From contig JACUUX010000015.1 of the NCBI GenBank assembly GCA_014859105.1, positions 1 through 53,370 of the forward strand: DNA of 53,370 nt, in the 5' to 3' direction. Within the stretch, counting starts at the first letter, position 1; each line of letters opens with the position of its first letter. The position numbers were made by a program, and so were the translations under genes. A model generated the notes under the pieces. The model was not told the origin of the DNA. It made no database searches and saw nothing but the letters and a program-made list of their open reading frames with translations. The stretch is from Nitrospirota bacterium (GTDB lineage Bacteria > Nitrospirota > Thermodesulfovibrionia > Thermodesulfovibrionales > SM23-35). This document shows positions 1 to 7,891 of the stretch, in pieces.

Positions 1-59
1 CTAATAATTTATCAAATAATTGTCGGACAGCCTGCTTGCTGCGGGGTAGTTCATTGAGA

Positions 60-596
60 TCATGGAGATAGATTATGGACAAGGTTCGCAAAAAGATGGA
101 ACATTGTCCCTGGCAGTATATTATCGGTTTTCATATAAAGCCACCCCATAACTATCGATGGAAAAAAGCTAAGAAGCGATACCCAGTCATTAACAAAAAT
201 TGCTTTCGGGAGATGTGCAACGGAAAACAATAAACTTACAATCAGAACAGTCTTGAAGTTCTTGCCTATCGAATCCTGCAGAAATCCCCTGAAAAAGAAC
301 TCTTCCGGCAAAGCAACACTTAAAAGCTGGAAGAATACATAATAACCTGAAATTTTATATATATTTCCTCCGGAGATAAAGTAATATGGCAAGAGGATAA
401 CAACTGATACAACAAGACCCATGGACAGGTCTTTTATTGAGAGCTTCATTTTCACTTTGTAGCCAGCAATTACCGGGAATATGAACATCAGAATTGGTAA
501 CGAAATGTAGAAAATACCGGTTGTTGACTTTGTTGAATATAAGAGAAAAGATAAGATGAGAATAGCAAGGTAACCAGATATAGTCTTTATGTTCAT
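60..596 (-). CDS. CPBP-family intramembrane metalloprotease
   Basis: This is a 178-residue, very hydrophobic protein with about five or six membrane segments. The Abi/CPBP signature is visible: the glutamate pair and arginine of PEEFFFRGF near residues 97-105, a histidine in VAHLPKA near 128, and a C-terminal HLFANLVHN block near 167-174. In the family these residues form the zinc-binding membrane active site of Rce1-like proteases. Substrates of bacterial members are mostly unknown; bacteriocin immunity or membrane-protein processing are family precedents only. It is divergent from aroC and stands alone. No good Shine-Dalgarno lies close to the ATG. The family call is secure, the biological role is not. 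Confidence 0.8.
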   Translation of the reverse strand: MNIKTISGYLAILILSFLLYSTKSTTGIFYISLPILMFIFPVIAGYKVKMKLSIKDLSMGLVVSVVILLPYYFISGGNIYKISGYYVFFQLLSVALPEEFFFRGFLQDSIGKNFKTVLIVSLLFSVAHLPKAIFVNDWVSLLSFFPSIVMGWLYMKTDNILPGTMFHLFANLVHNLSP

Positions 597-710
597 TGAT
601 TTATTTTGATAATTCCCTCAGTAATTCATAGGTTTTAAAAGAACTATGGATGATAATATGGTTGAAGTGGGCTATTTTGTCAATAACACAGCAAATTTTC
701 ATTTTAGCTA

Positions 711-719
711 TGGTATACT
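711..719 (+). promoter_or_regulatory. extended -10 promoter of aroC, probably giving a leaderless mRNA
   Basis: The sequence TGGTATACT is an extended -10 element (TG-N-TATACT) with no clear -35 box. A start about 7 bases downstream of TATACT would be near 726-727, only a few bases before the first aroC ATG at 729 (a second in-frame ATG follows at 732). No Shine-Dalgarno is present in front of either ATG, so a leaderless or near-leaderless transcript is the simplest reading. This is inference from spacing. Confidence 0.5.
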
Positions 720-728
720 TTCACGTAA

Positions 729-1961
729 ATGATGACAGTTATCAGATACTTGACAGCAGGTGAGTCACACGGAAAGGCTTTGATCGGTATACTTGAAGGA
801 ATTCCTTCCGGACTGCCCCTTTCTACTGAAGATATGGATATTGACCTTAAAAGAAGGCAGGTTGGCTATGGTCGCGGGGGGCGGATGAAGATAGAGTCTG
901 ATCATGCCGGGATTCTTTCCGGAGTCAGGTGGGGTAAAACTATAGGGTCTCCAATAACTATATTTATTGAAAATAAAGACTGGCCTAACTGGCAGGATGT
1001 TATGAGCACGGATAATCCCCCCATCCCCCCTTTACTAAAGGGGGGTAAGGGGGGATTTGTTACCCGTCCCCGGCCCGGTCATGCAGACCTGCCGGGTGTA
1101 ATAAAATATGGACATACCGATATAAGAAACATCCTCGAAAGATCGAGTGCGAGAGAGACAGCCATGAGGGTAGCCCTCGGAGCAATAGCTAAGAAGTTTC
1201 TTTCAACGTTCAATATCAGGATAGGCAGTTACGTTATTCAAATCGGCGCAGTCATCGGTCATCAGTCATCAGTCATTGGTAAAAAGTCAGGTGAAGTAGA
1301 ACTTCTGAAGGCTTTTGAAAAGTCTGAGAAGTCTGCTGTTAGATGCTCTGACGGAAAGGCCTCGAAGAAGATGATTGAATTGATAGATAAAGCCATTAGA
1401 GAGGGAAATTCCCTCGGTGGTATATTCGAAGTCTTTGTAACAGGTGTTCCTGTAGGCCTGGGCAGTCATATCCAATGGGACAAGAGGCTTGACGGAAGGC
1501 TTGCGCAGGCATTGATGAGTATACAGGCGATAAAGGGAGTGGAAATCGGGCTTGGTTTTGAGATGAGCAGGAGATTTGGATCAGAGGTGATGGATGAGAT
1601 ATTCTACTCACCCCCCTATCCCCCCCTTAGTAAGGGGGCTGGTTTTTATAGAAAGACCAACTATGCAGGCGGGATTGAAGGCGGAATGACAAACGGCATG
1701 CCGGTAATCCTGAGGGCTGCGATGAAACCAATCCCGACTTTAAGGAAACCGCTCGGTTCGGTGGATATATCCACAAAAAAGACTGTAAAAGCAGCCTATG
1801 AGCGTTCTGATGTATGTGCTGTTCCAGCCGCTGGAGTGATAGGAGAAGCAATGGTTGCTTTGATAATTGCAGATGCTTTTCTGGAAAAATTCGGCGGAGA
1901 CAGTATTATTGAAACAAAAAGAAATTATGATGAATATCTTGAATGCATTAAACGCTTTTAG
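729..1961 (+). CDS. aroC: chorismate synthase
   Basis: Converts 5-enolpyruvylshikimate-3-phosphate to chorismate using reduced FMN, the last common step toward aromatic amino acids and folate. Recognised from GESHG at residues 11-15, the RRQxGYGRGGR block near 42-52, the [15 protein letters not shown] helix near 140, and the C-terminal [18 protein letters not shown]. At 410 residues it is longer than the usual 360-390. Three low-complexity stretches account for the excess: a [13 protein letters not shown] insert near residues 96-110, a heptamer-coded stretch near 175-184, and a second PPYPPLSKG insert near 295-304. All keep the frame and the catalytic blocks are intact, so the enzyme should work. 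It is convergent with the SspB-like gene. Confidence 0.97.
   Translation: MMTVIRYLTAGESHGKALIGILEGIPSGLPLSTEDMDIDLKRRQVGYGRGGRMKIESDHAGILSGVRWGKTIGSPITIFIENKDWPNWQDVMSTDNPPIPPLLKGGKGGFVTRPRPGHADLPGVIKYGHTDIRNILERSSARETAMRVALGAIAKKFLSTFNIRIGSYVIQIGAVIGHQSSVIGKKSGEVELLKAFEKSEKSAVRCSDGKASKKMIELIDKAIREGNSLGGIFEVFVTGVPVGLGSHIQWDKRLDGRLAQALMSIQAIKGVEIGLGFEMSRRFGSEVMDEIFYSPPYPPLSKGAGFYRKTNYAGGIEGGMTNGMPVILRAAMKPIPTLRKPLGSVDISTKKTVKAAYERSDVCAVPAAGVIGEAMVALIIADAFLEKFGGDSIIETKRNYDEYLECIKRF
1014..1057. repeat. C/G-tract palindrome inside aroC (PPxxKGG type)
   Basis: Near-palindromic 44-bp element made of two C6 runs, a short TTTACTAAA centre and two G6 runs, bounded by AATC and GATT. It is translated in frame as [14 protein letters not shown] within chorismate synthase. 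Related elements sit in aroC again, in murD and in murE, so it belongs to a dispersed family able to reside in open reading frames. Confidence 0.85.
1251..1278. repeat. heptanucleotide array inside aroC (GTCATCR x4)
   Basis: Four successive 7-mers, GTCATCG, GTCATCA, GTCATCA and GTCATTG, are read as a [10 protein letters not shown]-type peptide. The same heptamer, reverse-complemented (GATGACC), forms two arrays at the 5' end of the carboxypeptidase gene. The arrangement resembles the short tandemly repeated heptamers (STRR) described in cyanobacteria. Confidence 0.8.
1611..1640. repeat. partial C/G-tract palindrome inside aroC
   Basis: A shorter relative of the element at 1014-1057: two C runs, then CCCCCTTA-G-TAAGGGGG at 1622-1638. 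The distal G arm is missing. It is read in frame as PPYPPLSKG in the chorismate synthase sequence. Confidence 0.75.
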
Positions 1962-2047
1962 AAAAATAAGTCTTCAAATCTTAAGGATAGCCACTTAGCA
2001 TACCTAATGCCTGATTTTGGGGAAATTTTGGAAATTTTGAATATATA

Positions 2048-2161
2048 TATTGGCAGATGCAGTATTTAAGCGGTTTTAAATGCTTTCGAAGAAAGAATTT
2101 TCCTCGGAAGCCCCGGTTTTATCGGGGCTGAGAATGAGCGAAAATACTGTATCTGCCAATA
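2048..2161. other. structured intergenic element with near-perfect 20-bp terminal inverted repeats
   Basis: The stretch between convergent aroC and the SspB-like gene is bounded by arms at 2048-2067 and 2142-2161. These pair over 20 bp with a single G-T position (GCAGATGCAG against CTGTATCTGC). Inside are a strong 7-bp hairpin, AGCCCCG-loop-CGGGGCT (2109-2129), and two small hairpins, CTTTC-GAA-GAAAG and TTCC-TC-GGAA. It could be a MITE-like repeat, a folded RNA, or an elaborate bidirectional terminator. No coding potential was seen. Confidence 0.55.
2109..2129. terminator. possible terminator hairpin between aroC and the SspB-like gene
   Basis: AGCCCCG and CGGGGCT pair around a 7-base loop in the gap between two convergent genes. 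There is no clean U tract on either side, so intrinsic termination is plausible but not certain. It lies inside the larger inverted-repeat element. Confidence 0.4.
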
Positions 2162-2193
2162 ATGAATAACCTGGGCTAACTTCATTCTTTGGA

Positions 2194-2628
2194 TTAATCC
2201 TTTGCTTTCCTGAAATCATCCAGTGATATTATCTTTCCCTGTGGCAATCGTTCTGTTTCAGTATTTGTAACTTTTTCAGGTTGCTGAGCGGAATCTGCCT
2301 TATCACACATGTCCCATCTGTCAAATTTTACTCTTGCATCAGGGGAAAAAACTGATACTATATCATCCACATGCAAAAAACATTTTTCCTGTTTATTGTT
2401 AACCCCAAAGCCGAGCGTAGCTGTGATACTGCCATCTTCCATCCACTGAAGGTCCTTATTATTTTTGTTGTTAAAAACTAAGACTATCCCGCTCTTTTTC
2501 TCCTCCTCGGTAAAACCTCTGCTACCTATAATTGAGTTAGCAGAATATTTAACAAGAATAAAAACCTTTCCATAATCATTTAACAGTTCATATAACAAAT
2601 TTTGAAGGTATTTAATTTGATCCTTCAT
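2194..2628 (-). CDS. SspB-like ClpXP adaptor protein
   Basis: A 144-residue protein. The middle (about residues 45-105) reads as the SspB peptide-binding fold, with a hydrophobic IVLVF strand, an ITATLGF strand and DDIVSVFSPDARVKF. The last residues, GKIISLDDFRKAKD, closely resemble the ClpX-binding tail of alphaproteobacterial SspB, which ends in VSLDxFRKK. SspB adaptors deliver ssrA-tagged and other substrates to ClpXP. A charged, variable linker (about 110-130) separates fold and tail, as in the family. It follows ftsZ on the same strand about 100 bp downstream, so read-through is possible. No Shine-Dalgarno was seen. The assignment rests on pattern memory rather than a search. Confidence 0.65.
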   Translation of the reverse strand: MKDQIKYLQNLLYELLNDYGKVFILVKYSANSIIGSRGFTEEEKKSGIVLVFNNKNNKDLQWMEDGSITATLGFGVNNKQEKCFLHVDDIVSVFSPDARVKFDRWDMCDKADSAQQPEKVTNTETERLPQGKIISLDDFRKAKD

Positions 2629-2687
2629 ATAGAGAAAAGATAGTATAGGTTTTCATAAAAAGCAAGTTTTAAATTAAAGGAGGGGGG

Positions 2688-2715
2688 GAGGGGCCTCCGG
2701 GGGAGGAAGCCCCTC
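2688..2715 (-). terminator. GC-rich hairpin just after ftsZ
   Basis: GAGGGGC pairs with GCCCCTC around an inner CTCC/GGAG helix, starting 13 bp past the ftsZ stop. The 3' side on the minus strand is C- and T-rich rather than a pure U tract. It could end or attenuate the dcw transcript, or be a member of the G/C-tract repeat family. Confidence 0.4.
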
Positions 2716-2728
2716 GTGGGAGGGAAGT

Positions 2729-3895
2729 CTAAAGCTCCTTTTGGGGTGGCTGTGTGGCCTTTCTCAAAAATGCAGGCACATCAATATGGTCCTCGTATGA
2801 AATAATATCTGAAGACATTAAATTTATCCTGTAATCTGCCCTTAAATTCTTTGATAATACCCTTTCAGAACCTTTATAACTTAACGGACGTTTAATAGGC
2901 GTCCATCTTTTAACCTGTGGCAGGTCAATCTTTTCCCTCTGTTCATCAAAACCTGTTGCAATAACAGTAACCCTTACTTCATCACCAATGTCAGCGTCTA
3001 TAACCGCACCAAATATCAAATGGACATCCTCATCTGCTGAGTCATATACAAAAGATACAGCCTCCTGAACATCGTTTAATGAAAGTTCGAGTCCGCCTGT
3101 AATATTAATCAGGATACCCTTTGCTCCTTCAATAGAAGATTCCTGAAGCAGGGGATTCAATATTGCCTTTTTAGCCGCTTCAATCGCTCCGTTTTCTCCT
3201 CGCCCTAGGCCGGCTCCCATGACTCCACCTCCTTTATCCTCTATGATTGTTCTTACGTCAGCAAAGTCAACATTGATCAAACCGGGGATCAGGATTATAT
3301 CAGATATGCCCTGAACTGCCTGTTTCAGGACATCATTGGCAACAGCAAAAGACTTCAGAAGCGGGGTTCCTTTTTCAACAACAAGACTTATCTTGTCATT
3401 TGGTATTACAATCAGTGTATCAACATTTTTTTTCAGTTCTTTTATACCCTCTTCTGCATTCATATTCCGTATTTTTCCTTCATAGAAAAACGGCTTGGTA
3501 ATGACAGCAACGGTAATTGCACCCATTTCTTTTGCTATACCTGCGATCACCGGGCTCGCACCTGTCCCTGTGCCACCACCCATGCCTGCTGTTATGAAGA
3601 CCATATCAGAACCTTCAAGGTTTTCAGCAATTAAAGCGCTGTCCTCGATGGCTGCATCCCTTCCGATCTGGGGGTTGGAACCCGCCCCGAGACCCCTGGT
3701 AAGTCCCGCTCCTATCTGAACTTTCACTGGAGCAAGGGAATTCTCAAGTGACTGCATATCAGTATTCACCGATATAAATTCAACCCCGTGAAGGTTTGAG
3801 GCTATCATATTGTTAATAGCATTGCCTCCTGCCCCTCCCGCACCTATAACCTTTATTCTTGCCTGTTGTCCTCTAACTTCTTCAATCTCAAACAT
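2729..3895 (-). CDS. ftsZ: cell division protein FtsZ
   Basis: Tubulin-like GTPase that forms the cytokinetic ring. The protein has 388 residues, with the GTP-binding GAGGAGGNA near residues 18-26 and GGGTGTG at 106-112. The T7 loop NVDFADV is also present. A conserved C-terminal peptide, DVPAFLRK, lies near residues 372-379 and is the docking site for FtsA. Only nine residues follow it (ATQPPQKEL), a short tail. It is the last gene of the dcw cluster, 17 bp after ftsA, with a GGAGGGT-type ribosome site in the gap. A GC-rich hairpin follows its stop codon. Confidence 0.98.
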   Translation of the reverse strand: MFEIEEVRGQQARIKVIGAGGAGGNAINNMIASNLHGVEFISVNTDMQSLENSLAPVKVQIGAGLTRGLGAGSNPQIGRDAAIEDSALIAENLEGSDMVFITAGMGGGTGTGASPVIAGIAKEMGAITVAVITKPFFYEGKIRNMNAEEGIKELKKNVDTLIVIPNDKISLVVEKGTPLLKSFAVANDVLKQAVQGISDIILIPGLINVDFADVRTIIEDKGGGVMGAGLGRGENGAIEAAKKAILNPLLQESSIEGAKGILINITGGLELSLNDVQEAVSFVYDSADEDVHLIFGAVIDADIGDEVRVTVIATGFDEQREKIDLPQVKRWTPIKRPLSYKGSERVLSKNLRADYRINLMSSDIISYEDHIDVPAFLRKATQPPQKEL

Positions 3896-3912
3896 AAATA
3901 CCCTCCTTATAT

Positions 3913-5121
3913 TTATTTAAAAATTCCTCTAACCCAATCTTTCATCCTGTCAAACACACCTGTACAAATATCGGGATAAAAACCCTGGTTTATTTCTTTC
4001 TCAAAACCGTAAAGCACGAGGCCTGCTCCTGTTGCATACATTGGATTATTGATATCCTGACATCCCTTTATGTCTTTCGGATATCCTATTCTGACAGGCA
4101 GACCTAATGCTGTTTCTGCAAACATATCAAGACCTTCAAGCAGGGAGCCGCCTCCTGTGAGAACAACCCCTCTGGATGCGATATCATAACCGGAACAGGA
4201 TATGAGTTCATTTTTTATAAATTCAAGCAATTCGTCAGCCCTCGGCTGTATAATCTCTGTTAAGTGCCGCCTGGGTATCTTTCTTCCTTGTCCTGCCTGG
4301 ATAATATCTATTTCTTCTGATTCATCCACCATGATTATTGCTGCCGAACCAAAACTTTTTTTGAGTCTTTCCGCCTCGGACACAGATATTCTTAAACCAA
4401 CAGCAATATCATTTGTGAAGTGATTGCCACCGATCGTGATGATAGACGAGTGTCTTAGCCAGCCGTCTTTAAAAAGGACAATGTCTGTTGTACCTCCGCC
4501 TATATCTACCATTGCAACCCCGAGTTCTTTCTCATCATCTGTGAGTATCGACCAGGCTGATGCAAGAGGCTCAAATATTACGTCCGTAACCTCAAGACAT
4601 GCACGTTCACAGCATTTAATTAAATTCTGTGTTGATGTGACAGAACCGGTAACGATAAAGACCTTTGCCTCAAGCCTCACCCCTGTCATCCCAACAGGAT
4701 CTCTGATGCCATTCTGTCCGTCGAGAATATAACCTGCAGGAATTACATGGATTACCTCTCTATCCAGCGGAACATAGGCAGCCTTTGCAGAGTCTATTGC
4801 ACGTTCTAAATCCATATAAGATACTTCTTTGCCTCTTACCCCTGCAGCGCCGCAGCTGTCAAATCCCTTTATGTGGCTTCCCGATATCCCTATCCTTACA
4901 GCATTTATATTAATACCGGTAAAAGTCTCTGCCTTTTCTACTGCATTCTTTATAGACTCTACTGTTGAGTCGATGTTTACGACCACGCCCTTTCTGAGTC
5001 CTGCCGAAGGAGACATGCTGACACCTCGAATCTCCAGATCATTATTAACAATTTCTCCCACAACAGCACATATCTTTGTAGTACCCACATCGAGTCCAAC
5101 AATAGTATTGCTCTGTCTCAT
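3913..5121 (-). CDS. ftsA: cell division protein FtsA
   Basis: Actin-like ATPase that tethers FtsZ to the membrane and recruits later divisome proteins. It has 402 residues. The start [23 protein letters not shown] carries the phosphate-1 motif, and VAMVDIGGGTTDI and GVVLTGGGSLLEGLD carry phosphate-2 and adenosine motifs. The C-terminal DRMKDWVRGIFK is a short amphipathic helix, as expected for the membrane-targeting sequence. Its ATG overlaps the ftsQ stop by 4 bp, which suggests translational coupling, and ftsZ follows directly. Confidence 0.97.
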   Translation of the reverse strand: MRQSNTIVGLDVGTTKICAVVGEIVNNDLEIRGVSMSPSAGLRKGVVVNIDSTVESIKNAVEKAETFTGININAVRIGISGSHIKGFDSCGAAGVRGKEVSYMDLERAIDSAKAAYVPLDREVIHVIPAGYILDGQNGIRDPVGMTGVRLEAKVFIVTGSVTSTQNLIKCCERACLEVTDVIFEPLASAWSILTDDEKELGVAMVDIGGGTTDIVLFKDGWLRHSSIITIGGNHFTNDIAVGLRISVSEAERLKKSFGSAAIIMVDESEEIDIIQAGQGRKIPRRHLTEIIQPRADELLEFIKNELISCSGYDIASRGVVLTGGGSLLEGLDMFAETALGLPVRIGYPKDIKGCQDINNPMYATGAGLVLYGFEKEINQGFYPDICTGVFDRMKDWVRGIFK

Positions 5122-5897
5122 TCAATCATCCTGTCATTGATTGGTTTTACAATGGCTTTATTTGCAAACCTCAAATCTATATAATCAACATAGAGACCTG
5201 TTTTCTTTATATAATTTTCCAGTTCAATAAACCTTACGAGTTTTTCCTCATAACCCCCTGCCCCCATTTTTACGATATTCCCATCTATAGTTACTGTGAG
5301 TTCATGCGGTTTTTTTACGATTATTTCAATATGATCCCTCTCAGACGAGAACCCTTTATAATTCATTGCTTTTACAAGTTTGAGTGCCTCTAAAAAACCG
5401 TCTTTTTCTTTAAAAGGGTCACCTGTTATTATCGGCAGGAAGGGTATAGAATCATCTTTAATCTCTTCAAGAAGCTTACCATTTTCACCAATGAGAAAAA
5501 GTCTGTTATTCATGTCCAGAAGAGCAAACGGTGCTTCTTCTTCTATTGACAATGACAGTGTTGCAGGAAATTCCTTTCTCACACTTGCTGATCTGAGCCA
5601 TGGAGATTTAAGCAATCTTTCACATATTTTCTTATTAGATACCGTAAATAAATCTTCGTCCGTATGAATTCCTGCAAGTGTCTTTATTTCATCGTCTGTC
5701 AGGTGTTTATTCCCTGCCAGAGAAATATTTTTAATGGGCATTGGAGATTTCATTGAAATTGCATTGATATAAACGTATACAATGATTGCAACTGAGAAAA
5801 TAAAAATATAAAAACCTGTATTTTTCACAATGCTAAAAAAACTTATCCTTTTTTTAATCTTTTTTAATTTATATTTATTTGCCTTCACCAATAACAC
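5118..5897 (-). CDS. ftsQ: cell division protein FtsQ
   Basis: Bitopic divisome scaffold. It has a short lysine-rich cytoplasmic N terminus, one membrane span (about residues 27-47), then a POTRA domain beginning [17 protein letters not shown] near residue 57 and the beta domain. It is 259 residues if started at the GTG at 5897. The GTG at 5888 is preceded by CAGGGGTG at good spacing and would give a 256-residue protein; I consider it equally or more likely. The start lies inside the end of ddl, and the stop overlaps ftsA by 4 bp, so coupled translation is expected. Confidence 0.9.
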   Translation of the reverse strand: MLLVKANKYKLKKIKKRISFFSIVKNTGFYIFIFSVAIIVYVYINAISMKSPMPIKNISLAGNKHLTDDEIKTLAGIHTDEDLFTVSNKKICERLLKSPWLRSASVRKEFPATLSLSIEEEAPFALLDMNNRLFLIGENGKLLEEIKDDSIPFLPIITGDPFKEKDGFLEALKLVKAMNYKGFSSERDHIEIIVKKPHELTVTIDGNIVKMGAGGYEEKLVRFIELENYIKKTGLYVDYIDLRFANKAIVKPINDRMIE

Positions 5898-6903
5898 CCC
5901 TGAGTATTTCTTCTATCAATCCGGAAAAATCGAAACCTGCAAGGCGGGCTATCTTGGGTAACAGGCTCATCTCTGTCATCCCGGGGATAGTATTTACTTC
6001 CAGCACATATGGATTACCTTCTGAATCGACCCTTAAATCAACTCTTGTAGCGCCTTTGCATCCGAGTGCAATATGTGCAGAAAGTGCAATGTCTTTTGCC
6101 TTTTTATAAGCCTCAGTGCCTATTTCAGGAGGGAGTATATATTTTGTTAGACCTGCCGTATATTTTGCCTCATAATTGTAAAATTCGAGAGATGGTCTTA
6201 CCTCAACTCCTCCCAAGACCGTGTCATTCAATATTCCTATATGTATTTCTTTACCCCCGATAAATTTTTCAACGATAACCCTTGAACCAAAAGAAAATGC
6301 TTTCTCCAGTGCTTCCCGGAACCTCACTTCCTCTCTCACAATACTTACCCCTACACTTGACCCTTCTGTAGCAGGCTTTACAACCCAGGGCAAATTAAAT
6401 TCTATTCTCTTTGCTCTTTGCTCTTTGCTCAAAACTACGAATGCCGCAACTGGTATATTGTGATAAATAAATATTTTCTTTGATGCCTCTTTGTCCATTG
6501 CGAGTGCAGATGCAAGTACCCCTGACCCTGTATACGGGATACCTAAAACTTCAAGCATGCCCTGTATTGACCCGTTTTCTCCATAACCTCCATGAAGGGC
6601 GATAAATGCCATTTCCACCCCTTCTCCATTTAGTACCTCACATATTTGTGATGGGTAACAGGTGATAAATGAAGAGTTAGTTGAAAGGTCACCGGGATTA
6701 ACGAATGACTGCTCTGATGACTGTTGACTATTGTCTGATGACTGTTGACTATTGCCGGATGACTGATTAGTGATTGTTATACCAACTGCATTATAACTCA
6801 ATCCCTTCAATGCACTATAAATTGCAGCTCCACTCCTGAGTGATACTTCTCTTTCAGTTGATATCCCACCCATAAAAACACCTATTTTTTTATCTGTTAT
6901 CAT
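5875..6903 (-). CDS. ddl: D-alanine--D-alanine ligase
   Basis: ATP-grasp enzyme that makes the D-Ala-D-Ala dipeptide added by MurF. It has the N-terminal [18 protein letters not shown], the [28 protein letters not shown] block, the ATP-grasp strand [14 protein letters not shown], and the C-terminal [18 protein letters not shown]. At 342 residues it is longer than the usual 305-320. The excess comes from a heptamer-coded Ser/Gln-rich insert (about residues 42-62) and a smaller one, KEQRAKR, near residue 160, both between conserved blocks. It ends 23 bp inside the ftsQ reading frame, and murB lies 34 bp upstream. Confidence 0.96.
   Translation of the reverse strand: MITDKKIGVFMGGISTEREVSLRSGAAIYSALKGLSYNAVGITITNQSSGNSQQSSDNSQQSSEQSFVNPGDLSTNSSFITCYPSQICEVLNGEGVEMAFIALHGGYGENGSIQGMLEVLGIPYTGSGVLASALAMDKEASKKIFIYHNIPVAAFVVLSKEQRAKRIEFNLPWVVKPATEGSSVGVSIVREEVRFREALEKAFSFGSRVIVEKFIGGKEIHIGILNDTVLGGVEVRPSLEFYNYEAKYTAGLTKYILPPEIGTEAYKKAKDIALSAHIALGCKGATRVDLRVDSEGNPYVLEVNTIPGMTEMSLLPKIARLAGFDFSGLIEEILRGVIGEGK
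6407..6430. repeat. heptanucleotide array inside ddl (CTCTTTG x3)
   Basis: Three perfect tandem CTCTTTG units plus CTC. On the coding strand they give the peptide EQRAKR just before the ATP-grasp strand of Ddl. The unit differs from the GTCATC family but has the same 7-bp period as the other intragenic arrays here. Confidence 0.8.
6717..6779. repeat. heptanucleotide array inside ddl (nine units)
   Basis: Nine consecutive 7-mers of the type ATGACTG, TTGACTA, TTGTCTG, ATGACTG, TTGACTA, TTGCCGG, ATGACTG and so on, 63 bp or 21 codons in total. A 21-bp super-unit is visible twice. The product is the Ser/Gln-rich segment between the first two conserved blocks of Ddl, so the array is tolerated in a surface loop. 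Confidence 0.85.
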
Positions 6904-6937
6904 TTAAAAAGTCTTTTTGCTCCTGAAACCTGAATTT

Positions 6938-7891
6938 TTAATTTTGAACTTCATCTCTACCCACTATCTTTATCTCAGGCACGAGTACGATCCCGGATAT
7001 TTCCTCAACTTTTTGTGCAACTGTTTCCATCAGCGTAATAAAATCAGATGCCTTTGCGTTTCCTATGTTTATAAAAAAATTTGTATGGATGTTTGAAACC
7101 TCTACATCGCCGGTTCTCATACCTTTACATCCAGCTTCTTCTATAAGTTTCCCTGCTGATGTGCCCGGAGGATTTTTAAATACACATCCGGCAGAAGGTT
7201 CCCAGAGGGGTTGTCTCTCTCTCTTAATCTTCAAGAAATCATCTGTTTTAGCAGAAACTCTTTCCCTTGTATCTCTTCTCAGTCTTATCTCTGCACTGCT
7301 AATCAATTGTTCAGAAGAAATACTTGAGTTTCTGTATCCGAAATCAATTTTTTCTGCCTTAACTTTTTCAGTTTTGCCTTTGTCACCTATTATCTCAACC
7401 GCAATAAGAACGTCTTTAATCTCATAACCGAACGCCCCTGCATTGCCACAAATTGCTCCTCCTACTGTTCCCGGGATGCCAGTGAGACCCTCTACGCCTG
7501 AATAACCCTGCTCCTTTGAGAAATTAACAAGTCTCTGCAGAGGAGTCCCTGACTCAACATTTAAATTCACATAAGCTTCATTCTTGCTGAAAATCTCAAT
7601 CCGCCTGAAAAACTTTGAGGATATAACCATTCCTTCGATGCCCCCATCCTTCACAAGGATATTTGTTCCTCCACCGATGGGGAAAAAAGGTATCCGACGA
7701 TTTTTCAGGTTCTTCTTAATGTTCATGAGCGAGGGCAAATCTTGAGGAACTACGAATACATCCGCCGGACCACCAATCCTGAGAGATGTATGATTCTTCA
7801 TCGGTTCCATAAATTTGACTTCACCTTTGAACAGGTCTTTTGAAAATATGTCCTTTAATTTCTTATTTTTAACTTCTGTCTTTTCACTCAT
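6938..7891 (-). CDS. murB: UDP-N-acetylenolpyruvoylglucosamine reductase MurB
   Basis: Flavoenzyme that reduces UDP-GlcNAc-enolpyruvate to UDP-MurNAc. The FAD-binding half contains NHTSLRIGGPADVFVVP, GGGTNILVKDGG and GLTGIPGTVGGAICGNAGAFG. The substrate half contains the RNSS block and PSAGCVFKNPPG. In that last motif a cysteine stands where many family members have the catalytic serine of GSxFKNP. It has 317 residues with a charged N-terminal lead of about 25. The stop is followed closely by ddl, and the start overlaps the murC 3' end by 8 bp. Confidence 0.96.
   Translation of the reverse strand: MSEKTEVKNKKLKDIFSKDLFKGEVKFMEPMKNHTSLRIGGPADVFVVPQDLPSLMNIKKNLKNRRIPFFPIGGGTNILVKDGGIEGMVISSKFFRRIEIFSKNEAYVNLNVESGTPLQRLVNFSKEQGYSGVEGLTGIPGTVGGAICGNAGAFGYEIKDVLIAVEIIGDKGKTEKVKAEKIDFGYRNSSISSEQLISSAEIRLRRDTRERVSAKTDDFLKIKRERQPLWEPSAGCVFKNPPGTSAGKLIEEAGCKGMRTGDVEVSNIHTNFFINIGNAKASDFITLMETVAQKVEEISGIVLVPEIKIVGRDEVQN

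Noticed and set aside
4202-5140. Several open frames on the plus strand opposite ftsA
   Set aside because: They mirror the coding strand of ftsA and have low-complexity Ser/Pro-rich translations with no family pattern.
6717-6779. Regular repeats considered as a small CRISPR array
   Set aside because: The period is 7 bp with no spacers, and the array is coding sequence inside ddl.
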